In this document: piece after piece, positions 8,771 through 16,125 of the stretch
How the letters are laid out: each line of letters starts with the position of its first letter
Position numbering within the stretch: the stretch's first letter is position 1
From: Russula earlei
Lineage: Eukaryota > Basidiomycota > Agaricomycetes > Russulales > Russulaceae
Length of the DNA stretch: 16,239 nucleotides
Reading direction: 5' to 3'
Assembly (NCBI GenBank): GCA_025769875.1
Contig: JAGFNK010001028.1
Coordinates: 1 to 16,239 of the forward strand
Notes under the pieces: model-generated
Told to the model about the DNA's origin: nothing
Databases searched by the model: none
What the model saw: only the letters and a program-made list of their open reading frames with translations
Program-made: the position numbers and the translations under genes

Positions 8771-10019
8771 CATAGGAGCAGAATGGGGACACGGAATGTT
8801 AGCAGTGAGACTTTCTCACCAAGTTACAAGAGAAGCAATAGGAACTGGGTCAATGTCTTTCTGTTCAGGTTGTTCTTCCTGAATGGTAGTTGAACGGACT
8901 GCAGTCTGGGAGGATTGTCTGGGGTGATGAGCACGGGCAGTGGCTTTCTTAGACCTGCAGTCTTTGGCCATGTGGCTGGGTTTGCCGCAATAGTAGCACA
9001 GCTTCAACTCTGTGTGTCGCTGTTTCTCAGCTTTTGTGAGAGTGTTGCATGGGGCATTGTTGTTCCAGTGTTGTTCACCTGGTTCCCCCTAATAGAGATT
9101 GATTTCTACTGGAGTATCCGGGTCATTAGTACCTAGACCCCTTGTTCGTACAGGCGGTTTTCCTGTATGGAATGACGGTGACATCCACATGTGATACACT
9201 TGATCGAATTCGTGTGCCTTCTTGACTAGTGCTGCCAAGGTGGTAGGTGCAGGTGTTATGCCCAATATCTTGGTGTGGATCCCTTGATTCAGGTTACGGC
9301 GGAAAGCAAACATCTTAGTGTTCTCATCTGCTTGGGAGCGGGTCACATGATGGGACCACTTTTGGTACCATTCATTGAACGGGGTGTTGCCTTGTCAAAG
9401 GGAGTGCATTAAGGCATTCGATTCCAGTTGCACATCTGCTGGAATGAAGTGATCGGCAAATGCTGTTTTAAAGTCTTGCCAGGAGCCATAGTTGATTGGT
9501 TGTAAGGCCTGAGCCTTCGTTGTTGTCATGAACCATTCCCCGGAGAGGGCCCTTGAAGGACCCTTCCTTATAGGAGGAAACCCAGCCTCTATGGTGTCAC
9601 CCTGTTCACATGAGCAAAAGGGGTGAGTAGAGGTGTCCACAATATCGCGTGCGCATTGTTGCGCGAGCGATTCTCGGCACAATCGACATACAGCAAGCCC
9701 CACTTAAAGGCAACCCTTCTAGCAACAAAAGACAGTATTAGGGCCTTCCTAAGGACCCTTTGGAACGACCCTAGGAACTCTACAATAGGTACTAACCTAG
9801 TATCAAAGGCCCTACAACGCGTTATTAGACCAACTCTAATAACTATAGAACGAACTATAAGGCAACACTAAGGACCTTAATAGAAGTATTAGGGTCGACT
9901 CTAAGGACCCTAATAGAACTATATAAGGGCCTTATAAGATAACACTATCCCCTAACCAAACTACAAGTCCTCAAATGACCGGCCGTAAACTAACTAACAG
10001 GAAATGAATCAGGTGCTTG

Positions 10020-10145
10020 CACGTGCACTAAAGTAGTGAACACGTGGACAATGGAAGCTCTTACTCATCAAGAGAAGCTTCTTACTCAGCAGCTTACTGA
10101 GCATGACTGAACATGCTCAGTAAGCGTCCTCCGACTTCTTACTCA
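10020..10145 (+). promoter_or_regulatory. LTR-A upstream motif cluster (twin E-boxes, five TTACTCA-type sites)
   Basis: Two CACGTG palindromes lie 21 bp apart (10020-10025, 10041-10046), conserved with the same spacing in the left LTR-A copy (4194-4199, 4215-4220). Then CTTACTCA or its CTTACTGA variant occurs at 10060, 10081, 10093, 10117 (reverse) and 10138. All lie within 190 bp upstream of the TATA box. CACGTG is the usual bHLH site, and TGAGTAA resembles bZIP half-site pairs; binding is inferred. Confidence 0.5.
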
Positions 10146-10207
10146 TCACTCTATTGTGCTTGATAACAAGGTTATGACTTGTTCCCTATTTAGCAGTTCT
10201 CTTGTAG

Positions 10208-10251
10208 TATATAAGCGCTCAATAAAGTAGCGGACAGTCCTCAGACTGTCC
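10208..10251 (+). promoter_or_regulatory. LTR-A TATA box and downstream hairpin
   Basis: TATATAAG (10208-10215) is followed by a perfect hairpin at 10232-10251: GGACAGTC, loop CTCA, GACTGTCC. The left LTR-A copy keeps it (GACAGTC/TGAG/GACTGTC at 3990-4007). The position, about 17 bases past the TATA box, puts it at or just after the expected transcript start. Confidence 0.6.
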
Positions 10252-11464
10252 ATTTGTTTACGGCACTCTCTATCCCTGGGATACTCCTTTAAGGACCATC
10301 CCCTTGTGACTACCCTGGCCTCTTCCCTGCGTGATTGCTCGACTCTCACAGTAACAGTACCTCTCTGGTATCTGTTACTACTCTGGACTTTACTTCTTGC
10401 CCACGCGGTCTTGGACGTCTATCGACTCGTCTTCGAGCTTATCCCTCGCTCTTGAACTGGATAGTTCAACAGTGAGTCTTGACAGTTGTTAGTTCTCGGG
10501 CCCATGTCCCTGCTGGAGTACCTATCTTGAAGTGCATAAGGGCTGCTGCAACTCTTTTCCCTTCATCCGGGAATGAGTCCAGGTTGATGTAGTAGTAGTT
10601 GTCTAAGGCAGCCCAGAATGTCTCCACATTCCCTGCTTTGCCATCAAAGGCTTCTGGGGCAGTCCCAATGATACAATTCTGTTATACTTGGGCAGGAGCT
10701 GGTGCCGCCATTGGAGCAAGTTGTACAGGAGGTGGTGGCGGCGCTGGAGCTGGTGGTGCGAGGGGTGCTGGTGGAGCTGCTTGTGCAGGTGCTACTGGTG
10801 GTGGTGCTGGTGTTGTTCGGGCTCTAACTGAAAGAGCAGGAGTTTGTGTAGGAGACAGAGGTGGTGGCGGGGGCACTGCTACTGTGCGTTGTCCTACTGT
10901 TACAGGAGTGGGAAGATGACTTGGTTCTGGGGAGTCAAATCCTCCTGGTACTCTAGATGGGCCTGGTGTTGGAGTGTTCCCTCGTGCTGGGGTGAGGGCT
11001 CTGGCAACTTGTGATAGAACCCTTGATGCAGTTTCTACTGTAGCTTCAAGGGTGCAGGTAACTTCTGCTTGTTTGGCTTCTTCCTGAGCAGTCGAGAAAT
11101 CAACTGGCTTGTGGTTCCGATGTGTGAATAGTTCGAGATTCCTACTCCAGTGAACTGTTCGACCTTGGAATATTGCAGTTCCAGTGAGGAGGTCAAGATT
11201 GCAAAGAAAGGCGATCTCCGGGATGAGGGTTCAAAGAGTTTCTTGAGTGAGTTCGACGTCCTCTTCGTCCCAGTCTTTCCTCATGTCTAAGGTCCAAGGG
11301 TCGTAAAGGGTATCATATTGGGTGACTGCTCGGTCTCTACAGAAGCTGCTGTAGTATTCCCCAGTGATGTTATAGTCAACATTGCAGAAGAAGACAGGAA
11401 TTTGTAGTTGTTCACTTTCTGTAAGGGGTCTTCGAGATACCTCTTCTTCCAGACTTTGGCTCAT

Positions 11465-11843
11465 TCACTAGTGATGCCAGTCCTGGTGCCATGGACAATA
11501 CAGGTCCTTACAGAAGTAGGGGTGTTCTAGAGAGTGACGGTGTTCTTCCGGTGTGCAATAATAGATACATCCAATGAAGCATATAGGTTTGTAAAGGTTC
11601 TCCCCCTTTACAACCTCTGTGTATGTTGCTGGCCGAATGGTGGGCTATGAGTCCCAAGACTTGTGCCAGATGCAGGTGTAATGCCAATCTTTGTGCCAGT
11701 AGCAGTAGGGATCTTTGCAATAGAACAGGAGTTGAAAAATATATTGATCCTTTCTTGTGAGATGGAAGATGCATCTTCTGTGATCGTGTGGTCTGTACAG
11801 GCCTTCGCCTTTTGGTACTTCTGCGTAGGTGGCTACTGGGATT
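11465..11843 (-). pseudogene. Cys/His-rich tandem module between ORF0 and gag (Gypsy-1)
   Basis: Unrecognised family. In the same frame as gag the minus strand encodes two diverged copies of one unit. Unit 1 starts ATYAEVPKGEGLYRP and has C-x2-H, then YCKDPYCYWHKDWHY and a further CIWH. Unit 2 starts ATYTEVVKGENLYKP and has C-x3-C, then FCKDLYCPWHQDWHH. The shared signature C-K-D-x-Y-C-x-W-H-x-D-W-H (C-x4-C-x2-H-x3-H) suggests metal binding, which is inference. A stop lies between the units (SWDS*) and TAG TGA directly precedes the gag ATG. The open frame continues upstream to about 11974, overlapping the end of ORF0. Gypsy-2 has only four bases between ORF0 and gag, so this module is specific to Gypsy-1. 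Confidence 0.65.
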
Positions 11844-12855
11844 CTATAGAGGGATGGTGGTCCAGTGTGTTGCGTCCCAGGGGTATGTGATGGTGTAGGC
11901 TGGTAGTAATATGGGGATGCCCCTTCGTTGGGTTTGGAGGTTTTGGGTGATGCAGAAGTATTCTTCCATGACACCAGAGTACGTTATAGCTACGCGGCCT
12001 TTCCAGAGGAAGCCTTCAAAATCTAAGGGGTGCAGGGCAAATTGACTGATTTCTTCTATGGGGTGGTCTATGCGTACGAAGGCTTGTGTCCGTGCATGCC
12101 ACAGTTCCTTGCAATGATTCTTGAAATCTAATAATTCCCTACACGTTCTATGAGGTAATGCTGATCCTAAGTATGCTAACTTGGGGAAGTAGCACTGTAA
12201 GCCAACTATAGAACCTGGGGGTGATTGGCTACTACTTGAATGTTCTACTAGGGGAGTAGCGAAGGGGGTTAATTGCCAGTCAGTGTATGGAAGTGGGATT
12301 GGGATAACTGGGGGAGTTAATGGTAAAGGGTGCTCTACTCTTGAAACTGCAGAAGCAGAGCGGCGGCCTCTTTGTCTGTGAGAGGGCGCCAGAGTGGTTG
12401 ATGTGGGAGGTGTCTATCTCCCGGGGTCCACAGGGTTATTCCTGGTGGCATGGGGGGTGTGTTGGGTCAGAAGCCGCAGTTGCACACCTCTCTGAGACAG
12501 AGGCAGATGCTGGGCCGAGTTGGTGTAGGGGACCAATGAGTGCGGATGCTGCTTGTCGGGGTTCGTCTCACTACAGGGGTGAGAGGTCAGCTGATGGTGG
12601 AGAGTTCTTCGGGGACAGGGGGGCTGGTGTAAACTGCTGGCGGTGGAGAATAAAGTCCTGTGGGGTCCACAAGGTTCTGGGGGGCATCAATGATGCTGTG
12701 GGTCCAGGTAGCTTCAACCCAGTTGTAAATGTACCTTCTGCCTTCTACGTAGGCCAACTGGAGGGTTGTGGGTCCTCCTTGTGTGGATCTGTTAAGGCAG
12801 AGGTAATTACACTGCACCGAGATGTGCTCGTGCATAAGGGTGAAGAGGGATAGGT
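11844..12855 (-). pseudogene. ORF0 of Gypsy-1 (N-terminus removed by Gypsy-2 insertion)
   Basis: Family not recognised. The minus strand encodes the C-terminal two thirds of a protein also present in Gypsy-2. The first piece (12850-12590) includes TLQLAYVEGRRYIYNW and LYSPPPAVYTSPPV. A low-complexity Pro-rich part with stops and a frameshift follows (12586-12300). A clean second piece has LTPFATPLVEH, RELLDFKNHC, FALHPLDFEGFLWKGRV and PAYTITYPWDATHWT, ending at TAG 11846-11844. The Gypsy-2 copy matches it segment by segment and stops at the same place. The 5' end is cut at 12855 by the Gypsy-2 LTR. No membrane segment or known motif is evident. Confidence 0.7.
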
Positions 12856-13119
12856 TGTTACAAACCAAGGCCAGGTCCTGGCCGTAGATTGTCCTATTTC
12901 ACTCAAGACAGACCTCTCTCACTTTGCATTGCCGACTCCCTTCCATTTTCTGGGCTATCCCTCCTGCGGTACAAGATATTGCTATTGCAAAGGCACTATA
13001 ACACAACCAGGCACCCGTTTCCTAATCGGGTAATCATCGCGTGGCAGCCACATGGCCACCCAGCCACCAAGGACCCAAAACAGCAGCACAAACTCTTAGA
13101 AACTGTTGCATAAATCATC

Positions 13120-13220
13120 TGATGTCATCAAGGCTCCAATGACATCATGGCTGACTGAGCGACTCCACAGTGACCTCATAGGCTCACTAAGCGCTCCACA
13201 GTGACATCATAATGATGTCA
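13120..13220 (+). promoter_or_regulatory. LTR-B cluster of CRE-like octamers
   Basis: Five octamers in 101 bp: TGATGTCA (13120-13127), TGACATCA (13140-13147), TGACCTCA (13171-13178), TGACATCA (13202-13209) and TGATGTCA (13213-13220). They lie upstream of the TATA box and recur in the solo LTR-B. They are one base from the ATF/CREB site TGACGTCA. Confidence 0.5.
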
Positions 13221-13356
13221 TCACTCCACAATGATCAGTAATACGCTCAGTAAGCCTGAAACTTGACACAAGCAAGTTTATGCCTCTGTAGTCCTATTGG
13301 GTGATACCAAAGAGTCTAGAATAGTCCCAGTTCTTTGTAATCGACCCTGTACACTG

Positions 13357-13394
13357 TATATAAGCCCCAATGAAGCATGGCAGTCGTCAGACTG
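13357..13394 (+). promoter_or_regulatory. LTR-B TATA box and downstream hairpin
   Basis: TATATAAG (13357-13364) followed at 13381-13394 by CAGTC, loop GTCA, GACTG. The same arrangement is in the solo LTR-B (8073-8036, minus) and, with a longer stem, in LTR-A. The bases after the hairpin (TCCATTTGT) are also shared by A and B. Confidence 0.6.
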
Positions 13395-13683
13395 TCCATT
13401 TGTGATACTCTCATCTTCCTGGGTACTCCCCTGCAACCGCTCAGTCTAAAGTCCTCCCTCGTCCTCAAGGTACTCTTCAACGACCACCTTGTTTAAAGCC
13501 CCTTACTGCACTGGCCTCTACTCTTTGCCTCTGCCTCCTGCAACACGTACCAGTCCCCATCTGGTATCTTCTAGTCGTTTGGCTTGTCCTCCTGTTCAAC
13601 GCCATTTACGCCGCATACCGTCTGTTCCAACCCTTGCCCACCTGCTCCTGAGTCCTTAGTGATCAGCAGTACGTGTCTTGACA

Positions 13684-14500
13684 CCTACCCCACGCACTGC
13701 CCTTCGCATCCTCACTGAAGACATCAACCCAGTCGACACATCCTCACCCCTCAGCATCTTGTACTCCCCAACGGCTCCCCCATTGTCTCCTACCACTGCC
13801 CAGCCTATCCCAGGTGACTTTGTCCCTGTCGGCACTCCCCCTCCAGCGCAGAATGAGCAACAGCAAACGGACCATCCTCCCTTGCCTGAAGGCTTCCTTA
13901 ACCGTCCCCCCTGCACAGCATTTCACTTCCATCCACACCAGTACTTTGTCCTCCCTACCACCAGTCGCTCCCACAAGCAGTGGCATCCCCTCCACGACTT
14001 GAATCGTCAAGACTACCTGGGACGCATCCCTACCTCAGACCAGTTAGCTTGTCACGGATTCACAGACACCTTCACCATCGCCTTTCGTGCACGCATCGTC
14101 CACACTTTTGCGGTCGAACCCTCCAACACTGCCCTTGCCACCCAGTACAATCTAACCCCCTTTGGCATCTGTTCCAACGTCGGGATATACGCCCCGGACG
14201 CTGACTTCCCCCTCGGACATATCGCTTACATTTTTAATACGTCGTTGTTTAGGAAGCTCCTTACCTTACCTGCCATTTACCGTCCTGCTTACAAAGGGTC
14301 CTTTTGCCTGTCTATTGTACAACGATTTCCTGGATGGACACCTAGCTTTCGCGTATGGTTACTTACACTTTGAAGAGAACAGTAACCGTGTCTCCTTGTG
14401 TCACTACTCGACTTACACTGTCGACACCATCCGTTTCACAACCCACAGTTACTTCGCTTTTGCTTTATGCGTCGTATTCCCCCTAACCCTCTCAACATAA
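13684..14500 (+). pseudogene. ORF-alpha of Gypsy-2, unrecognised protein
   Basis: An open frame runs from inside the LTR end through 14373, and after a one-base frameshift near 14300 continues in the next frame to TAA 14498-14500, giving about 270 residues. No ATG is present near its beginning; the only initiator-like codon is TTG at 13678, so the start is lost or elsewhere. The first 90 residues are rich in Pro, Thr and Ser. The rest has a globular composition, with segments such as HFHPHQYFVLP, FTIAFRARIVHTF, HIAYIFNTSLF and AFAYGYLHFEENSN. I see no known domain and no similarity to ORF0. Its place, directly after the 5' LTR, suggests it is part of the element. Confidence 0.5.
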
Positions 14501-14615
14501 TTGAGAGGTACCATCTCGAAACCATAGATCTTGCACACGGTTCTTAAAAGTAAGAACCACCCTTGTAACACTTCAATAAAGATCGAATAAACCGTTTTTC
14601 TTTGTTTTAACTAAA
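14501..14615 (+). promoter_or_regulatory. Hairpin and AATAAA signals between ORF-alpha and ORF0
   Basis: A perfect inverted repeat at 14539-14558 (GGTTCTTA, loop AAAG, TAAGAACC) is followed by AATAAA at 14575-14580 and 14586-14591, then a T-rich run. It resembles an RNA 3'-end region but lies inside the element. It could also be a spacer with RNA structure. Confidence 0.45.
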
Positions 14616-16121
14616 GTGCCTCAAGAATACGCCTTAGAAGAAGATGAAGAAGAAGACGCTATCACTAGACACGTCTTAAGTCTAAATCACTATCGAACCT
14701 GGGTCTCCACTGCATTTCCTGTTAACACTTTAACAAACCTACAACGACATACCAGAAATAGAACCACCCCACGAAGACTTTCCTCATCTCATTGTCAAAG
14801 AATTCCTTGGGGTCTTACCATTCGGACAACTCCTAAGCCATGACGAACATGCATTATATCTTGAAACCCTTAGTTGACTCCTGCCACCAGCACGACAACA
14901 ACTATTATATTGGCAACTTGCTCAAGCAAAGAACATCCAAGGACAACCAGTTGATTATCAGTCCCTGCGCACCAGTGAATTAAACCTCTGGACCAGAGTC
15001 ATTCAACCACGCCACCACATCATTATCCATTCCTTGAGAACAGGATACCACTTGTTCTACTTAGCTTGGACATACATCAGCTACTATCGTCTCACTGTCC
15101 AGTTTTTACCACCTACGTCTCAACAGAATACAAAGGGAAAACCAATCTACATCCAACTTGTGGTTGTACCAGGAATACACAATACCTTTGATTGGGAAAA
15201 CTAACTCGTGGTTGTACGACGCAGACTATAACCAACCTTGGGCAATTACCAGCCCAGACACCTCATATACTGGTCCCCCTGCGTACTATTCTGTCCCAGC
15301 AATCCTAGAAGCCTCAAGTCTCGCCCCTCGACCCCTCACACCGATTCAGACCACTGTCCCCAACTAGCCAAGAATGTTGGTCTGCCAGCACAGAAGATAC
15401 TGAGTCAAATCCATGGACAGCAAGGTGTAACTGCAAAACAGAGTATTGCACGTGCAACTTTCGACCAGACACACCTCCTACTCCTGATGGAATTACCTTG
15501 TGGACACCAGGCGATTACCACCTCCCCATTCGATAAATCTGGCTCCTTGACACAGGAGACGTGCGTCATCCCAACGACCCCCTGAGAGAGAAACAGTTCC
15601 CAACGCAAGAGGTTTTCTTGTTGAAAGACCATTACCTCCTACCCCTCCTGATGCCTACTTACCCTTGTTTACCAATCGTATTCCTACCCCTATTGTACCT
15701 ATCCAACCCTTTGCATCACCCCTTGTTGAATCCCCTGATAGTGCCGATCTTAGGAGTACTGATTTACAACTGCTACCTACCAGAACAATCCTTCTTAGCA
15801 TTAAACCTATTTACAGGTTCAAGGAGAGAATTAATCGAATTCAAGAATTATTGTACCCAAGCTTGGCATCAACGACTGACACACTTTATAGTTTACAAGC
15901 ACCCCACCAAGGAAATAAGCGACTTTGCCATCTCTCCAGCAGAATTTGAAGGATATCTGTGGAAAACCCGAGTAGTTCTAACACAAAGCAGCATTACTGA
16001 AGAATACTCCTGAATCCAATTAAGAAAACATCAAGGAAGACCTGATACCATTCAACTAAAGCCAGCCTACACCATTGCATATCCTTGGAACAACGGCCAT
16101 TGGACTATAACAGTCGTCTAG
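14616..16121 (+). pseudogene. ORF0 of Gypsy-2, about 500 residues, frameshifted
   Basis: Family not recognised. The frame begins near a GTG at 14616 (perhaps a former ATG) with an acidic stretch (EDEEED). It shifts near 14735 to a frame with EIEPPHEDFPHLIVKEFLG, QLAQAKNIQGQPVDYQSL and FLPPTSQQNTKGKPI, then near 15205 to SWLYDADYNQPWAITSP and YTGPPAYYSVPA. After a decayed Pro-rich stretch it ends with QPFASPLVES, RELIEFKNYC, FAISPAEFEGYLWKTRV and PAYTIAYPWNNGHWT, with TAG at 16119-16121. In-frame TGAs occur after LETLS and EEYS. The last two thirds align with ORF0 of Gypsy-1. The gag ATG follows four bases later. The N-terminal 170 or so residues have no counterpart in the window because the other copy is cut there. 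Confidence 0.7.
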
Positions 16122-16125
16122 ATCT

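Larger units (their letters stand above)
7504..8806 (-). pseudogene. Gypsy-1 aspartic protease, split by solo LTR-B
   Basis: Retropepsin-like protease that would process Gag-Pol. The N-terminal part (8792-8575) ends with the active-site block ALIDSGAEG, catalytic Asp at 8589-8591. The 828-bp LTR-B follows at 8574-7747. The same frame resumes at 7746 with MIIHEQFV, the flap segment with LPAQNVDGT, and the C-terminal ILGTDWL block at about 7525-7507. The open frame is entered from gag by a shift near 8764. A TGA at 7507-7509 sits where gypsy proteins usually have Arg. Apart from the insertion the domain looks complete. Confidence 0.88.
9524..10484 (+). repeat. Solo LTR-A (961 bp) with GTTGT duplication, in gag
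   Basis: The block begins TGTCATGAACC and ends GTCTTGACA, with terminal inverted TGTCA/TGACA, and is flanked by GTTGT at 9519-9523 and 10485-10489. Removing it with one repeat restores the gag frame (RELTT joined to KAQALQ). The TATA box TATATAAG at 10208-10215 gives plus orientation, and an AATAAA follows at 10221-10226. The upstream half holds several degenerate AAGGACCCTAATAG-like units. The shorter inverted copy is at 3885-4717. Confidence 0.95.
8759..11464 (-). pseudogene. Gypsy-1 gag with proline-rich segment and CCHC knuckle, split by solo LTR-A
   Basis: Gag forms the particle and binds element RNA. The minus-strand ATG at 11464-11462 follows directly on the stops of the upstream module. 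From the N-terminus: an acidic segment (about 78 residues), a short linker, a Pro/Ala-rich tract (10876-10685, repeated PPAP/APPPPP), then the capsid-like region starting GTAPEAFDGK, with WAALDNYYY and TWARELTT. LTR-A interrupts at 10484-9524. The capsid then resumes (YGSWQDFKTAFADHFIP, FAFRRNLNQGI, ALVKKAHEFD). A CCHC knuckle, CYYCGKPSHMAKDC, lies at 8998-8957, and gag ends at TGA-TAG 8764-8759. Without the LTR it is about 580 codons in one frame. In-frame stops at 11231, 10682, 9395, 9089 and 8816 fit CGA to TGA or CAR to TAR changes. Confidence 0.88.
4718..12855 (-). mobile_element. Gypsy-1: Ty3/gypsy retrotransposon body, nested and inactivated
   Basis: A single minus-strand element in the order ORF0 (12855-11844), Cys/His module (11843-11465), gag (11464-8759), PR, RT, RNase H, IN (8758-4718). 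RT precedes IN, which places it in Ty3/gypsy. Subtracting the three inserted solo LTRs together with one copy of each 5-bp duplication leaves the flanking gag, PR and RNase H frames in register. Neither of its own LTRs can be identified: the 5' side is cut by Gypsy-2 at 12856, and the 3' side by the LTR-A fragment at 4717. Confidence 0.9.
12856..13683 (+). repeat. 5' LTR of Gypsy-2 (family B, 828 bp)
   Basis: Begins TGTTACAAACC and ends GTGTCTTGACA. It has the same length as the solo LTR-B in the protease gene (7747-8574, inverted) and by eye is nearly identical. TATATAAG at 13357-13364 gives plus orientation. No conventional tRNA-primed PBS (TGG...) follows at 13684; the internal region begins CCTACCCCACG, so the priming mechanism is unclear. 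Confidence 0.9.

Noticed and set aside
9395..9703. 102-residue minus ORF starting in LTR-A and ending in gag
   Set aside because: The LTR part is antisense LTR sequence joined by chance in frame to gag at the insertion; the same antisense frame occurs at 4538 in the other LTR-A copy.
9623..9871. 82-residue sense ORF in LTR-A, also open in the left copy (4370-4618)
   Set aside because: Kept in both copies with six or so residue differences, but it lies upstream of the LTR TATA box, has no recognised motif and the copies are too similar to show selection.
10146..10349. 67-residue antisense ORF in LTR-A, also open in the left copy (3891-4094)
   Set aside because: It overlaps the TATA box and hairpin on the opposite strand; its conservation follows from that of the LTR.
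10599..10919. Plus-strand Gly/Ala-rich 106-residue ORF
   Set aside because: Antisense shadow of the Pro/Ala-rich gag segment; CCN/GCN codons read in reverse give Gly and Ala.
12320..12853. Plus-strand 177-residue ORF
   Set aside because: Opposite strand of ORF0 of Gypsy-1, whose minus reading is supported by similarity to the Gypsy-2 copy.
12856..13683. Reading this LTR as the minus-oriented 5' LTR of Gypsy-1
   Set aside because: The TATA box orientation is plus, and the LTR abuts the middle of ORF0 in Gypsy-1, without a PBS or the protein's beginning.
13656..14010. Minus-strand open frames over ORF-alpha
   Set aside because: Gly/Arg/Val-rich shadows of a Pro/Thr/Ser-rich plus-strand frame, with no similarity to ORF0.
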